In this document: piece after piece, positions 23,028 through 33,154 of the stretch
Position numbering within the stretch: the stretch's first letter is position 1
How the letters are laid out: the number at the start of each line of letters is the position of its first letter
From: Papaver somniferum
Taxonomy: Eukaryota > Streptophyta > Magnoliopsida > Ranunculales > Papaveraceae
Length of the DNA: 64,000 bases
Direction of reading: 5' to 3'
Assembly (NCBI RefSeq): GCF_003573695.1
Contig: NC_039361.1
Coordinates: 86,074,149 to 86,138,148 of the forward strand
Made by a program: the position numbers and the translations under genes
The notes under the pieces: generated by a model
What the model saw: only the letters and a program-made list of their open reading frames with translations
What the model was told of the DNA's origin: nothing
Database searches by the model: none

Positions 23028-26000
23028 TGTTGATGGTAGATTTTCAAAAAAGGTCAAAACCGTAAAATTATGACGCATGTTTTTGACACGGATTTCAGGC
23101 ATGCAAAGATTCATATTTTACGAAGCCATGATGAACATGTATGTCGAAAGGCCTCCACTAGATGAGCGTTCGATCCCTGACATTTCATCGTGCCCTCTAT
23201 GTAGAATAACATAGTTGGGAGGTTCTCCGTAAGATTGAGAGCAATAACTCCTTCAGGACGTCAGTGACACTCACTGTTCCATGACTATATGAGAGATACC
23301 CCCCTCTATATAGAAGAACGATTGGGAGGTTCTCCGTAAGATTGAGAGAAATAACGCCTTCAGGACGTCAGTGACACTCACTTTTCCCTGACTATGTATA
23401 GAGACCGTGTATAGACCCAGACGGTTCTCCGTAAGATTGAGAGCAATAACGTCTTCAGGACTTCGGCAAACATCTGTTGTTTCCTGACTATGCACCTCAG
23501 AATGGGTATGACGCTTTAACTTGCTAGTATCCCTTCTGCAATAGATTAATTCTACCGTGACATTCACCACTGGATTCCTAGAAAATAATCTATCTTATCT
23601 TATTGCTCCTATTCCATGGTCAAACTCACGAATGGTTCTATGGAATGGTAATAGATAAATGTATTGCTCCGATTTCATGATCGAATCCACGACTTGATCT
23701 CATGAAATGGTAATAGATATTACTCCCATTTCATGGTCGAATCCACGTTGATCTCATGAAATGGTAATATCACCACCTATCTTATTACTCCGATTCTGTG
23801 GTCGAATCCACGATCCCATGGAATGGTAATACCTATTTTATTGTTATTTCGAATTCATGGTCGAATCCATGGCTGATCCTATGAATTGATAATAATAAAC
23901 TACTCACCTTTATTGCTCAATTTCATGAATCATTCTCCACCGAATTTCATGAATCATTCTCCACCGAATTTCATAAATTAGTAATAAATACTCAGCAATC
24001 GGGCATCTGGACTACCACTGAGTAAGCCCCATAAAATGTTGCAAGTGTACTCGACAATGATGCACGTCTGAGCACCCAAATGCGCGAACGCTCATCCAAA
24101 ATATGGACAAATGAGGAATCCCTCACATAACAGGAGAGAGAAAATAATAATATTAAAATAATGGAGAAGCGTCCATGGGCCGGGCGCACCGGCCGTCCGT
24201 GTCCTAGCCGTGGCCGGTCCCATGCTTCCTCCATTATTTTTCCTTATTTTTGTTGTTTTCATAAACTCATGAAGACTTCTCCATTCCAGCAACTTTCCTT
24301 GTTTTAGCAAAACTCGTGGTTTCTCCATATTTTCATGGTTTCCCCAATTTTGTGTAGTTTCACAAAAATAATAATACAAAATAGGGAAAGGTATTGCGGG
24401 ACCGGGAAACTTAGCCTGACGTCCATGCCCTAGCCGTGTCCGGTCCCATACCTTGCAATCCCTAATCTTTCATAAATTGTTATTTTTCTCATCTTGTGGA
24501 ATTCCCAAGTTTTAGCAAAAATCATGGTTCTCCATATTTTCTCAAATATTGCGCAAATGAAAAATCCAAAAGTCAACATGGTCACATGACCGACTAGGCT
24601 GCTCACAAAAAAATATTAAAATATATTATTTTAATATTCACAAAATATTGATCAAACGAGCATGCTTGGTCATTCGAGCAAAAACGAGGATTTCAGTCAA
24701 AGATCGAAATCTTCTGAAAACCCGAAATATTGCTCAAACGCACATCAGAAAATGCTGAAACTCTCATAACTGAGACACGGGCATTATGGAGACACGGGCA
24801 TGCTCCCTTGAACGACCAAGGGAGGCCTCAAGGCTTGTAATAATCCGGTCCCACACATTTTCACACTTTTGACCTAATTTGCGCAATCGCTCATATTGGG
24901 TCCAAACTCTTCGCAATTAACTCAGAGTTTGTGAAAACACCCATCAGCGGCCCACGACCCCCAAGGTCCGGTCTCATACCATCTTGGTCGGTCCCTCACC
25001 TTTCCATAATTAGGTTTTATCACCTAACGCTCAATCGAGCACTAATTCAATAAGTGATGAAACCAACATTTAATCATCATTCTTTCACCAACTCTGGTGC
25101 ACGCTCACTCAATCGCACAGCGAATAAATTTATGTTGATCTAGCAAAAAACACGCGGATTAATTGTATAATATTTGGTAATCTACCAATATTTTAATTCG
25201 GTCACGTCACCAATAAATAATTTATCGAATCGAGAAACACTTGCTCAATTGCTCGAATATTGATCCAACTATCAATATTCAGTAATTTATCAGTAATACG
25301 TCGAATTGATCAATACTTGCTCAATTGCTCAAAGATTGATCCAACTATCAATATTCAGTAATTTACCAGTAATTCATCGAGCAATACTTGCTCAGTTACT
25401 CGAATGTTCCACTGAGCAATTCGTCATTCATGCTCAATTCAACAAAACCTAGAATCATTGTCTAAACAGTCAAAAACTGACTAATTAATACACGTATGTC
25501 ATGCAGACTCCACGATTCGTGAGACATCAATCACGTCAAATTGGGGGATATCAATTAGGGTTTTTTTCTGGCGGCCTACAACACATGGATTCATCCACAA
25601 TAAGAAATTTGAGTAAGTCGTGTCAACGGTTGAAGGAGTTAGCAAAATAGTAGGTGAATGATCAACCAAGTCTCCGCACAATCTAGAACTGGTTTCACCA
25701 CGATCTCCCACTTTCCCACTCTTTCACTCAAGAAACCGTCACACTTACAGGAATCAAGGTGTTCACGACTCTAACAATATAAATAAGTCTCTGAATCCAT
25801 AATTGAGGACAACGAATGATCACTAGCTATCAGCAATTTTCTACACAGAATTTCTCGAGTAACTACTCTCAAGAATTCATCAATCTATCAGAACTTATTC
25901 GAACTCATTAGTTCACCAAAAATTGCATAAAACTTCAACACATCCACAATCCTTGATCATTACTGATCTCACACAATTTTCAGCTTCCCTCCTACAGATC

Positions 26001-26209
26001 AATCCATCTCCCTCTTTACGACCGAATTGACTCTGGAACGGCCATTGTCTTGGTTTAGGCTGGAGTCCTACAGATTTCTCTCGAATCTAAGCACTCCCTC
26101 TGCAGTGCATCTATATGAGGTTAAGCAGTTTGCTCGGTTGAGGAGTCTTGACAACACGCTCATCTCTCCACTTCCCTACAAAACCAGCGACTCGTTTTTC
26201 CCATCCACA
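23028..26209 (+). repeat. E2 3' LTR (3182 bp)
   Basis: It starts TGTTGATGGTAG and ends TTTCCCATCCACA. It matches 12979-16274 along its length with scattered substitutions. It also lacks a segment of about 85 bp (near 25105, compared with 15030-15185), which explains much of the length difference. The target duplication ATTGT follows. Confidence 0.92.
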
Positions 26210-26245
26210 ATTGTGTTTTGATTATTGCATCAAAAAATTTCACAG

Positions 26246-28139
26246 GATGGTCGTAACGTAAGACCTCGAATCGACGTAGAACTCTCAGAAACTGAAGCAA
26301 CTGTTCATGGCGGAGAAGGCAGGAGCAAGAATTATAAATTATGGTCCAATACCATAAAGTCCCCGCTTGTTTCTTTGGTGAGTTGTCAGTACTTCTCTTG
26401 TTATGACTTATTCTCATCCTTATTATTAGGATTAGAAAACCAATATTTGTTATTCCGTTGCAGAACTTCACTCTATCGAGTATTGATGGTTTTCAGTTCT
26501 CTGCTGCTGGGCAGACAGTTTCTGACTTGAGTGATGAAGAAGATGCCGTAAGTATTTCTTCGTATAACCAATTATGATGCTTTATAGACAAAATGCTAAT
26601 TGTTGAGAATATATCCAGGAGGATGTCGCCACGGAAGTGGAGAATACCGATGATGTTCGTTCATATTCGAAAAATGGCGATAAAGAAAATTCCCAAAGCC
26701 CAACAACGAATGAAAGCAATGGTGCTCTTGATGTTGATACGGGAAATTCAGGTTCTTTGAACGCTTCAGAGACCACCCAAGTAAGTATTTGTCTTGCATT
26801 TTATCCATAGAAGTATAAATTTCTTGATTTATGATATAATGAATGGGAATTCATGTGAATATAGGAAAAGGTTTGCCGAAATACGTCACCAGAAATTCCA
26901 GAATTCATCCCTTTAGAAAAAACGCCATACAATCTTCATCCGATGTCGGATTTTTGCGATCTATCCATGTATATTCATGCCTAGAAAATTTCCAAGCTTT
27001 AGAAAAGAAGCCTTTTAGGTTTTGAGCACGTTTAGGGGTCTAAATCGAAAAAACAGTAAACTTCTAGGAGACTTTCAGAAGATTTTCAGATGTCATGTAG
27101 TCCAATGTTGTGATCACGTCTTTTTCGTTCATCCAATTGCTATAAATTTTGATATGTTGTAGATAAAATCCATACGAAGAGAATGGTATATAACTCGACC
27201 TTAGATTCTTCACCAATTTCTCCCAGTTCGTCGTTTTGTACAGGGTAGTGTAAAATCATCTCAGACGATGTAAAACGTGTTTTTATGACTTTCACGCTAT
27301 TTTCTCGTGTCGCTAATGCATGATGATGAACTTTGATTATTTTAGACCACTTGTATGTTGTAGTTTATGATTTAATTTGGTTTCCATATTTATATTGATC
27401 TAATCTCATGTAATCTTCGTATTAGGTACTAAATGCCGAAGTTGAGAATAATGGAACAAATAATGATGATTCGAACAACCCTGTGGATATTGATAAAGGG
27501 AAAACCATCACTTCACTTCAAGGTCGTGAGGGGATTGATACTGAAACCATTAAAGGAACTGAGACTTCAATAGTTGTTGCTCCAGTGGCGGAAGAAGGCG
27601 AACCACGAGTGGAAGAAACTGTCGACCTGACTGTAGAAGTTGCTCCAGTAATTGAGAATCGTATAGTGGTGCATGAATACCCTAGTGCAGGGATTGATTT
27701 TGATCCTCTATTTGATGCATCACTCCCATACCATGAACTAGTTGGTGAATTCAGCGTTTCTATTGGATATGCCGACTTGTACGAGAAGATATGGAGGAAA
27801 TTTGGTCACATCATCGTGACCATATATCCAAAGCATGCTTATTATTTAACCATACAAGTAAGTGTCATCTTGCGTGTTGTAAGTGATATATGCGCTAGGG
27901 CCAGAAATACTGTTACTCTAGATGTACTCTTTGATTGGGAGTTCAATTTGGAGAATTCTGAGAGACTTGGCTTCAACGTGAAGTGGCTTCGTAAGAAGAT
28001 AGATGCTATCAAGGACTCATGTGAGAATAACATACCCTTTCCCAATGATGTTGTGATGGAGAAGGAAGACAAGATTGCTAGGCTGACTGAAGAGTTGAAC
28101 ATGGAGAAGGCGGCCTTACAAGTCTTGAAGTATGCATAG
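26246..28139 (+). pseudogene. Plant mobile domain gene of E1, exons 2-5
   Basis: Exon 2 is 26246-26377 (acceptor TTTCACAG, donor GTGAGT). Exon 3 is 26464-26547 (acceptor TTGCAG, donor GTAAGT). Exon 4 is 26619-26780 (acceptor TATCCAG, donor GTAAGT). Exon 5 is 27426-28139 (acceptor GTATTAG). Exons 2-4 are short and acidic or serine-rich (LSDEEDA; GNSGSLNASETTQ). Exon 5 encodes an uninterrupted C-terminal region with YEKIWRKFGHIIVT, VILRVVSDICARARNTV and a coiled-coil tail (EKEDKIARLTEELNMEKAAL). E3 has the same region at about 80 percent identity by eye. I do not recognise this region as a named domain. The first intron contains E2 and would be over 13 kb. Exon 1 is broken, so the whole is a pseudogene. 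Confidence 0.8.
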
Positions 28140-28454
28140 GAGCGAAAATATTTCTTTACTGATTTTCTTTGATTTCCCTTTTATAATCTCTTGAACTCTG
28201 AACTTCTGAGAGATGCGAGGTTTTATTTCTGTTTTTGATTGTTTTTGATAAGTAGATGATTGAAGATTTTCCTTGGATTTGATAGAGATTTTCTTTAAGT
28301 AAACTGAATTTTGATAAATTGCTGGATTCAAATTACTGAATGCAAGTATTGATAACATTTTGGAGGAATTTAAATACAATGAAAGAAAATCCTAAATGCC
28401 AAATCCAGACGTCGTGAATGTTCAAACGCCTAGTACCTCAAGTGCCCAATAATT
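28140..28454. other. Convergent gap between antisense PMD gene and gag in E1
   Basis: About 315 bp separate the end of the plus-strand PMD gene from the end of the minus-strand gag fusion. The sequence is T-rich on the plus strand with no frame. The two transcription units are tail to tail, so read-through would give overlapping RNAs. Confidence 0.5.
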
Positions 28455-31183
28455 TCAGGCGTCAAATGCTTTAAGCCAATTCTCGTGTATCATTGGCACG
28501 GACCTGCCATCTGTGTTGATCAGCCTGTAGTATCCTCCAACTATGGATTTAGCAACCACGAAAGGTCCTTCCCAATTAGAGTTTCTTGCAGAATGAAGGT
28601 TGCGCTTAGCTGCTTTGAGAACTAGGTATCCTTCATGGAATTTTTTAGGTTTGGTCGTCCGCGCCTTGAATATCTTATGTTAATTCGGAATTCCTTGTGC
28701 GGTGGGATTCCATGGTTGTGGCACATATGGACACTCATGCAAAGGGGAGTATCCATAGTACTGTTTGTCATGTTGAGACATGTCTTCAGCAATAAACCTT
28801 TTGATAGAATGCTCAGTTTGAAGAAGCTCTGTATTCAACCATTGGGTGTAATATTGCCGCGGTGAGGCTATCCACTCATATCACTTTGCGGCGGCTAATT
28901 TTTCAGTGGGAAAAAGTCCTGGGACCGGGGTAACATGATTAAACATTGGTAGTATAGGCGCATGAAGGGGAATCAGACTTGCCTGAGTATGAAACCTTTT
29001 GATGAAAGAGTGTGCACTTTCTCCAGGTTTCTGTGTTAATTCCACCAAGGCTTTAACTTCCTCCAGATGCTCGAATGATGGAGTATCTTCTATTTCTTCT
29101 GAATCAGAGCTTTCTTCAATCGAAGGCATTAGAGTCACCTTTCCAGCATGAATCCAAGGTTGTCCAAGAATCATGTCATATCCTGGATATTCCCGGATTA
29201 TATAAAACTTGGTCTCAGTGTAGACCGAGTTTTCTCTGACCTTGAGGGTGATGTAGTCGTATGCGTCTCTGAGTGTCCCTTCATGATCTCTGATTGACAT
29301 GGGAACATGCGTAGCTTCTTTTCGAGTAATGCCAGCAGCTCTGAGAGTTTTCAAAGGAATGATGTTGATGGATGTGCCAACATCAACGGATACTCTTCTG
29401 AATTCATTTCCTTTGAGATGCACTGTGGTGAGCAGTCCCAAATCATACATTTCTTTGTCAGTGGATGGAGGCTCAGGAGGTACTTCTGGGATCACTAGAC
29501 GTTTCCCAGATACTATATGATTCAAAGCCGTGAACATGTCTCCCCTTTGAGCCTTCGACAGATAAAGCAATTCGCAGACATGTTCGATCAACGACTGAAC
29601 TGCTTCTTTGACTGGTTGTTCAGAGATGGAGAAAGTCCTGACTGGAAGAGGGTCCTTGTGTATTCCTTCAGTCCCCAAGTTAAGTTCCCCGGATTCGACC
29701 TTTTCATTGAATATGCGCTTCAAGACCCTGCAGTCGCTGGTGGGATGATTGACGAACCTATGGAAACGACAGTAGCAAGGGTTCTCCATTTCCTCTTCAG
29801 TTGGTTCTTTCCTGACACATGCCAACTTGATCTCACCGTCTTGGATCCAGGCATCTAGCAGTTCAATGACCTCTTCAATGGAGAGAGGGAAGTCAGGTTC
29901 CGCTGGATCTGTGTTTTGAGTTGGAGCTTGTGCGTCCCGGGTTTGATTACCCTTTCTTGGTGCTTTTTGAGGAGCTGAAGATGCAGGCTTGCACTGTGGT
30001 TCGGCTTTCCGTTTGCTCCCTTCTGCAACATCATTTGTGGAAGGATGTAGGTTGTACTGTTTTCTGATCAGACGCCTGCTACCTCGAGTCTCTCGCGGTT
30101 CCTCAGCTTTTATAGCTTTTCCTCTTTCCAATAAAGCGGGTGCAGTAGTCGCTGATCTTTTCGCCGCTTCATGAAGTTCTGAAAAGGTCTGGAAACAAAG
30201 ATTTTCCAATAAATCTCTGTAGACCGGGATCATGTTGTTGATGCACAAGTCTACAAGTTGTTGCTCCGTGACATTTGGATCATGACAGTTCAGGGCTTGA
30301 ACCCTGAACTTTTTCACATAATCATTAGGATGTTCATTGCTCCTTTGAAATATCCTTCCAAGATCAGAGAGGGTGATTTGCTCTGAAACAAAGAAGTATT
30401 TTCTGTATAAAGCATTAATCATTTATCCCCAACTTTTGATAGACCCTGGTGTGATATTGTTGTACCAAGTGTATGCCCTGCCTTTCATATATTTTGAAAA
30501 TTCCTTAAGGCAGACAACATGGTTGTGCTCATGTTATCCCAATGCTTCCAAAAACCGAGATACATGTTCTCGAACATTTCCTGTTCCATCATAAAGGGTG
30601 AATGTTGGAGAGACATAACCTTTTGGTAGAGGAATCCTTTATATAGCAGCAGGGTATGAAGGTTGGTGACGATGGACAAATGAAGTTTTATCTTTTCCAC
30701 GGTCCTCCAAGAGGCGCTCCAGTCTTCACGAGTGATGAAACTGGATTGTTCCTTCGCTGGCAGATTGTCTGTAGTTTTAGCTCTAGGAACTTCTTCATCA
30801 TCTACTTCATGGATTTGAGTGCCTTCAGGATCAGCGTTTGAAGATGTTTCTTTAGATTTTCCTTTCTCCTGAGTTTTCTCTGACACCTTGTATGTAAGAG
30901 TCTTGAGATAATTGAATAATTCCTTCTGAGTGGCAGCCATGTCAGTCTGATTCTTGGCAAGAGTTTCTTGCACCTTCATGATATCGCCTATGGTAGGCGG
31001 ATTTTCTCCGACTTCTTCAGGATGCCGGCCAAAAAGGGGATGACTTCCAGTGTTGGGATGAGGAGGAGTAATGTCACCACCGTTGTTGGAAGCATGAATG
31101 GTTTCTGGAATACCATCATTGTCATTGTTGCTAGTGCTAGCGTCGTTTGCATTTTTAACTAACCCAGACCTAAGACCATCCAT
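28455..31183 (-). pseudogene. E1 gag-protease-integrase C-terminus
   Basis: ATG at 31183 opens MDGLRSGLVKNANDAST. FITREDW near 30740 is followed by a frameshift. From 30422 a 513-residue frame runs uninterrupted to 28881: capsid part YRKYFFVSEQITLSDLGRIF and DYVKKFRVQALNCHDPNVTE; a zinc-like block CRFHRFVNHPTSDC; protease-like VDVGTSINIIPLKTL and YDMILGQPWIH; then a linker SAHSFIKRFHTQASLIPLH. After a stop the reading continues to NWEGPFVVAKSIVGGYYRLI and ENWLKAFDA, a GPY/F-like integrase C-terminal block, ending at 28455. RT, RNase H and the integrase core are missing between protease and this block. The gag supplies the particle in such elements; pol would have to come from another element. 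Confidence 0.85.
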
Positions 31184-31219
31184 CTTGTAAAAATATGAGA
31201 CCGAAACCGAGAGAATGAT

Positions 31220-31237
31220 CTCCCACTGTGGTCGCCA
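31220..31237 (-). promoter_or_regulatory. E1 primer binding site
   Basis: The minus strand reads TGGCGACCACAGTGGGAG, 3 bp inside the LTR edge at 31241. It confirms the minus orientation of E1. Confidence 0.85.
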
Positions 31238-31240
31238 ATC

Positions 31241-32972
31241 TGTAGAAACGATTTGCTGGTTCTTATGGAATTGAGGAGATGACCGTGCGGAGGAGACTCC
31301 TTGAACCGAACGAAATTCTTAACCTCACACAGATAAACTGCAAGAAGGGAGTGCTTTAAGTTCGAGAGATCAATATGTAGGACTCCAGCCTAAATCAAGA
31401 CAATGGTAGTTCCAGAGTCAATTCGGTCACAAGAGAGGATGGGTCGATCTATAGGAGTGAAGCTGAGAAATGTGTGAGATCAATGGTGATCGAATATTTT
31501 TGGTGTGTTGTGTAGTTTGCATGAAAATAGTTTCTGAATGATTGAGTTTACTTAGTTGAGAGTAATTGCTAAGACGATGAGTTCGTGTAGACGAAAGACT
31601 GTCTATCGAGAATTATCTCTTGTCTCAATCCTGGATTCCGGGAACTATTTATGTTGCAAAAGTAGTAGACACCTTGATCCCAGTAAGTGTGACAGTTGCT
31701 GAAGTCGAAGAGTGGGAAAGTGGGAAATCGTGTAAAACCAGTTTCTCATCGTGCGGAGGTTTGGTTGATTGTCCACCCACTACTTCGTTAACTCCTTCAA
31801 CTGCTTGCACGACTTAGTCACATTCTCATCGTGGATGAACACACGTGCCGTAAACCGCCATACCAAAACCCTAGTTAATATCCCCCATGTGACACGATTG
31901 ATGTCTCGTGATTGTGGAGTCTACAAGGCAGACACGTATTTAGTTAGTCAGTTGCTGACTTCATGTGATGATGAGTCCTTGTATTTCTGAGTCGAATGTG
32001 ATTTGTAAATGTTCTAAGACTCATGAATTGAACGTGTCTATTGAGACAGAGGTATAATACGTTGATAGTTAAGGTGAGCAAATATTGCTCATATAATGAA
32101 TTGTTGAATATTGATAGTTGAACCAATATTTCCTGAGCAAATATTGCTCATCTGAGCAAATGTCGCTCGTTTGATGAATTATTGGTAGCGGGACCAAATA
32201 AAATATTAATTTAAAATACCGGTAACTGAACCGAGTATAATTAATAAGAATGTTGATCATGGGATCAACGTAAAATTATTAGTGTTTGAATCTGCTCAGA
32301 ATTATGTTTTGCAGAGCTTTGGATCCAAAACCCTAATTTTGATCAATTGCTGATCAATTGATGATTCATTGAAAATCAACCATGGAGTGAAGGAGGGACC
32401 GGATACATGGGATGATGAGTCGACCATGTAACCCCCAGATACTCGAGTGAGTAAAAATACCAAAGTCTCTTGATGACCAGTCGGTTAAAAGATGATTAAA
32501 TGCTGGTTTAATCATTTATTCAAATAATGGTTGTTTGAACCTTAGGTGATAAAACCTAATAAATGATGAAGAGATGAAGGACCAACCAAGGGTTCATGAA
32601 ACCGTCCCTGGTTGGTCACAGGATCGACTGACGATCATTTTATGAAATTCCAAGTCGTTTGGAAGAGTTCTGGACCTAATGTGTACAATTGTGCAAATTA
32701 GGTCAAATTTTGAAAATGCGTGGGACCGGATCCTTGCAAGCCAAAGATCCAACCTTGGTCAGTCAAGGTAATATTCTCACGTCGCCAAAGTGTCCGCATC
32801 TCAGCCCTGAGAATTTTGATATTTTTGTGATGTGCGTTTGAGCAACATTTTGAGAAAATATGAAGAAATCAAGGATTTTGCTGAAACTGAGGAAACTTCA
32901 TAAGATGAAAGAAATAATAATAAAATGAAGGAATCATGAAGTGTGGAACCGGCTATGGAAAAGGCATGGTCA
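31241..32972 (-). repeat. E1 5' LTR, truncated
   Basis: It starts TGTAGAAACGATTTGCTGG and follows the 3' LTR (6708 onward) closely for about 1.73 kb. It stops within the first hairpin-bearing unit (AAGGCATGGTC). The outer 1.5 kb, including the terminal TGTTGATGG, is absent. Unrelated sequence follows, so a deletion or rearrangement occurred here. Confidence 0.88.
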
Positions 32973-33134
32973 GATAATTCAACTAGAAGGGATACATCAC
33001 GGAACGGAAATTGAGATTGGTAATTGGAATGTAATCAGGTTAATGACTGAGTTTTAGAACTAAGATCTACCCGTTCTCAATTTAGGAAGATTGAAATGAA
33101 TATTGACATCAATTTTTTGCAACCGAGAGATCAA
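32973..33134. other. Unassigned spacer and leader of element C'
   Basis: About 160 bp between the broken E1 LTR and a primer site. The last 30 bp (AACCGAGAGATCAACCTCCC on the plus strand) resemble the gag leader next to the primer sites of E3 and E4. The rest is unassigned. Confidence 0.4.
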
Positions 33135-33152
33135 CCTCCCACTGTGGTCGCC
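33135..33152 (-). promoter_or_regulatory. Primer binding site of element C'
   Basis: On the minus strand it reads TGGCGACCACAGTGGGAG, 2 bp inside the LTR starting at 33155. Only about 180 bp of interior is left, so this is the 5' end of an otherwise lost minus-strand element. Confidence 0.8.
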
Positions 33153-33154
33153 AA

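Larger units (their letters stand above)
12979..26209 (+). mobile_element. E2: Tat-like non-autonomous retrotransposon, plus strand (13.2 kb)
   Basis: The element runs from TGTTGATGGTGG (12979) to CCATCCACA (26209). It is flanked by the 5-bp target duplication ATTGT at 12974-12978 and 26210-26214. The order is 5' LTR, primer site, gag-protease pseudogene, an unassigned stretch, a decayed antisense PMD gene (minus strand), polypurine tract and 3' LTR. It is inserted in an intron of the PMD gene of E1, in the opposite orientation to E1. No reverse transcriptase or integrase core is visible. Confidence 0.93.
6708..32972 (-). mobile_element. E1: Tat-like Ty3/gypsy non-autonomous retrotransposon, split by E2
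   Basis: The order on the minus strand is: truncated 5' LTR (31241-32972), primer site (31220-31237), gag-protease-integrase C-terminus (28455-31183), an antisense PMD gene read on the plus strand (exons 11284-12935 and 26246-28139), polypurine tract (9944-9958) and 3' LTR (6708-9943). E2 is inserted in the first coding intron of the antisense gene. Without E2 the element is about 13 kb. Reverse transcriptase, RNase H and integrase core are absent. The 5' LTR lacks its outer 1.5 kb, so no target duplication can be checked. Confidence 0.85.

Noticed and set aside
29299..29858. Plus-strand frames opposite gag-protease in E1
   Set aside because: Mirror frames of a strong minus-strand coding region, without motifs of their own.
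28881..30422. The 513-residue frame as an intact host gene
   Set aside because: Capsid, zinc-like and protease blocks and its place between an LTR primer site and an integrase tail show it is retrotransposon gag.
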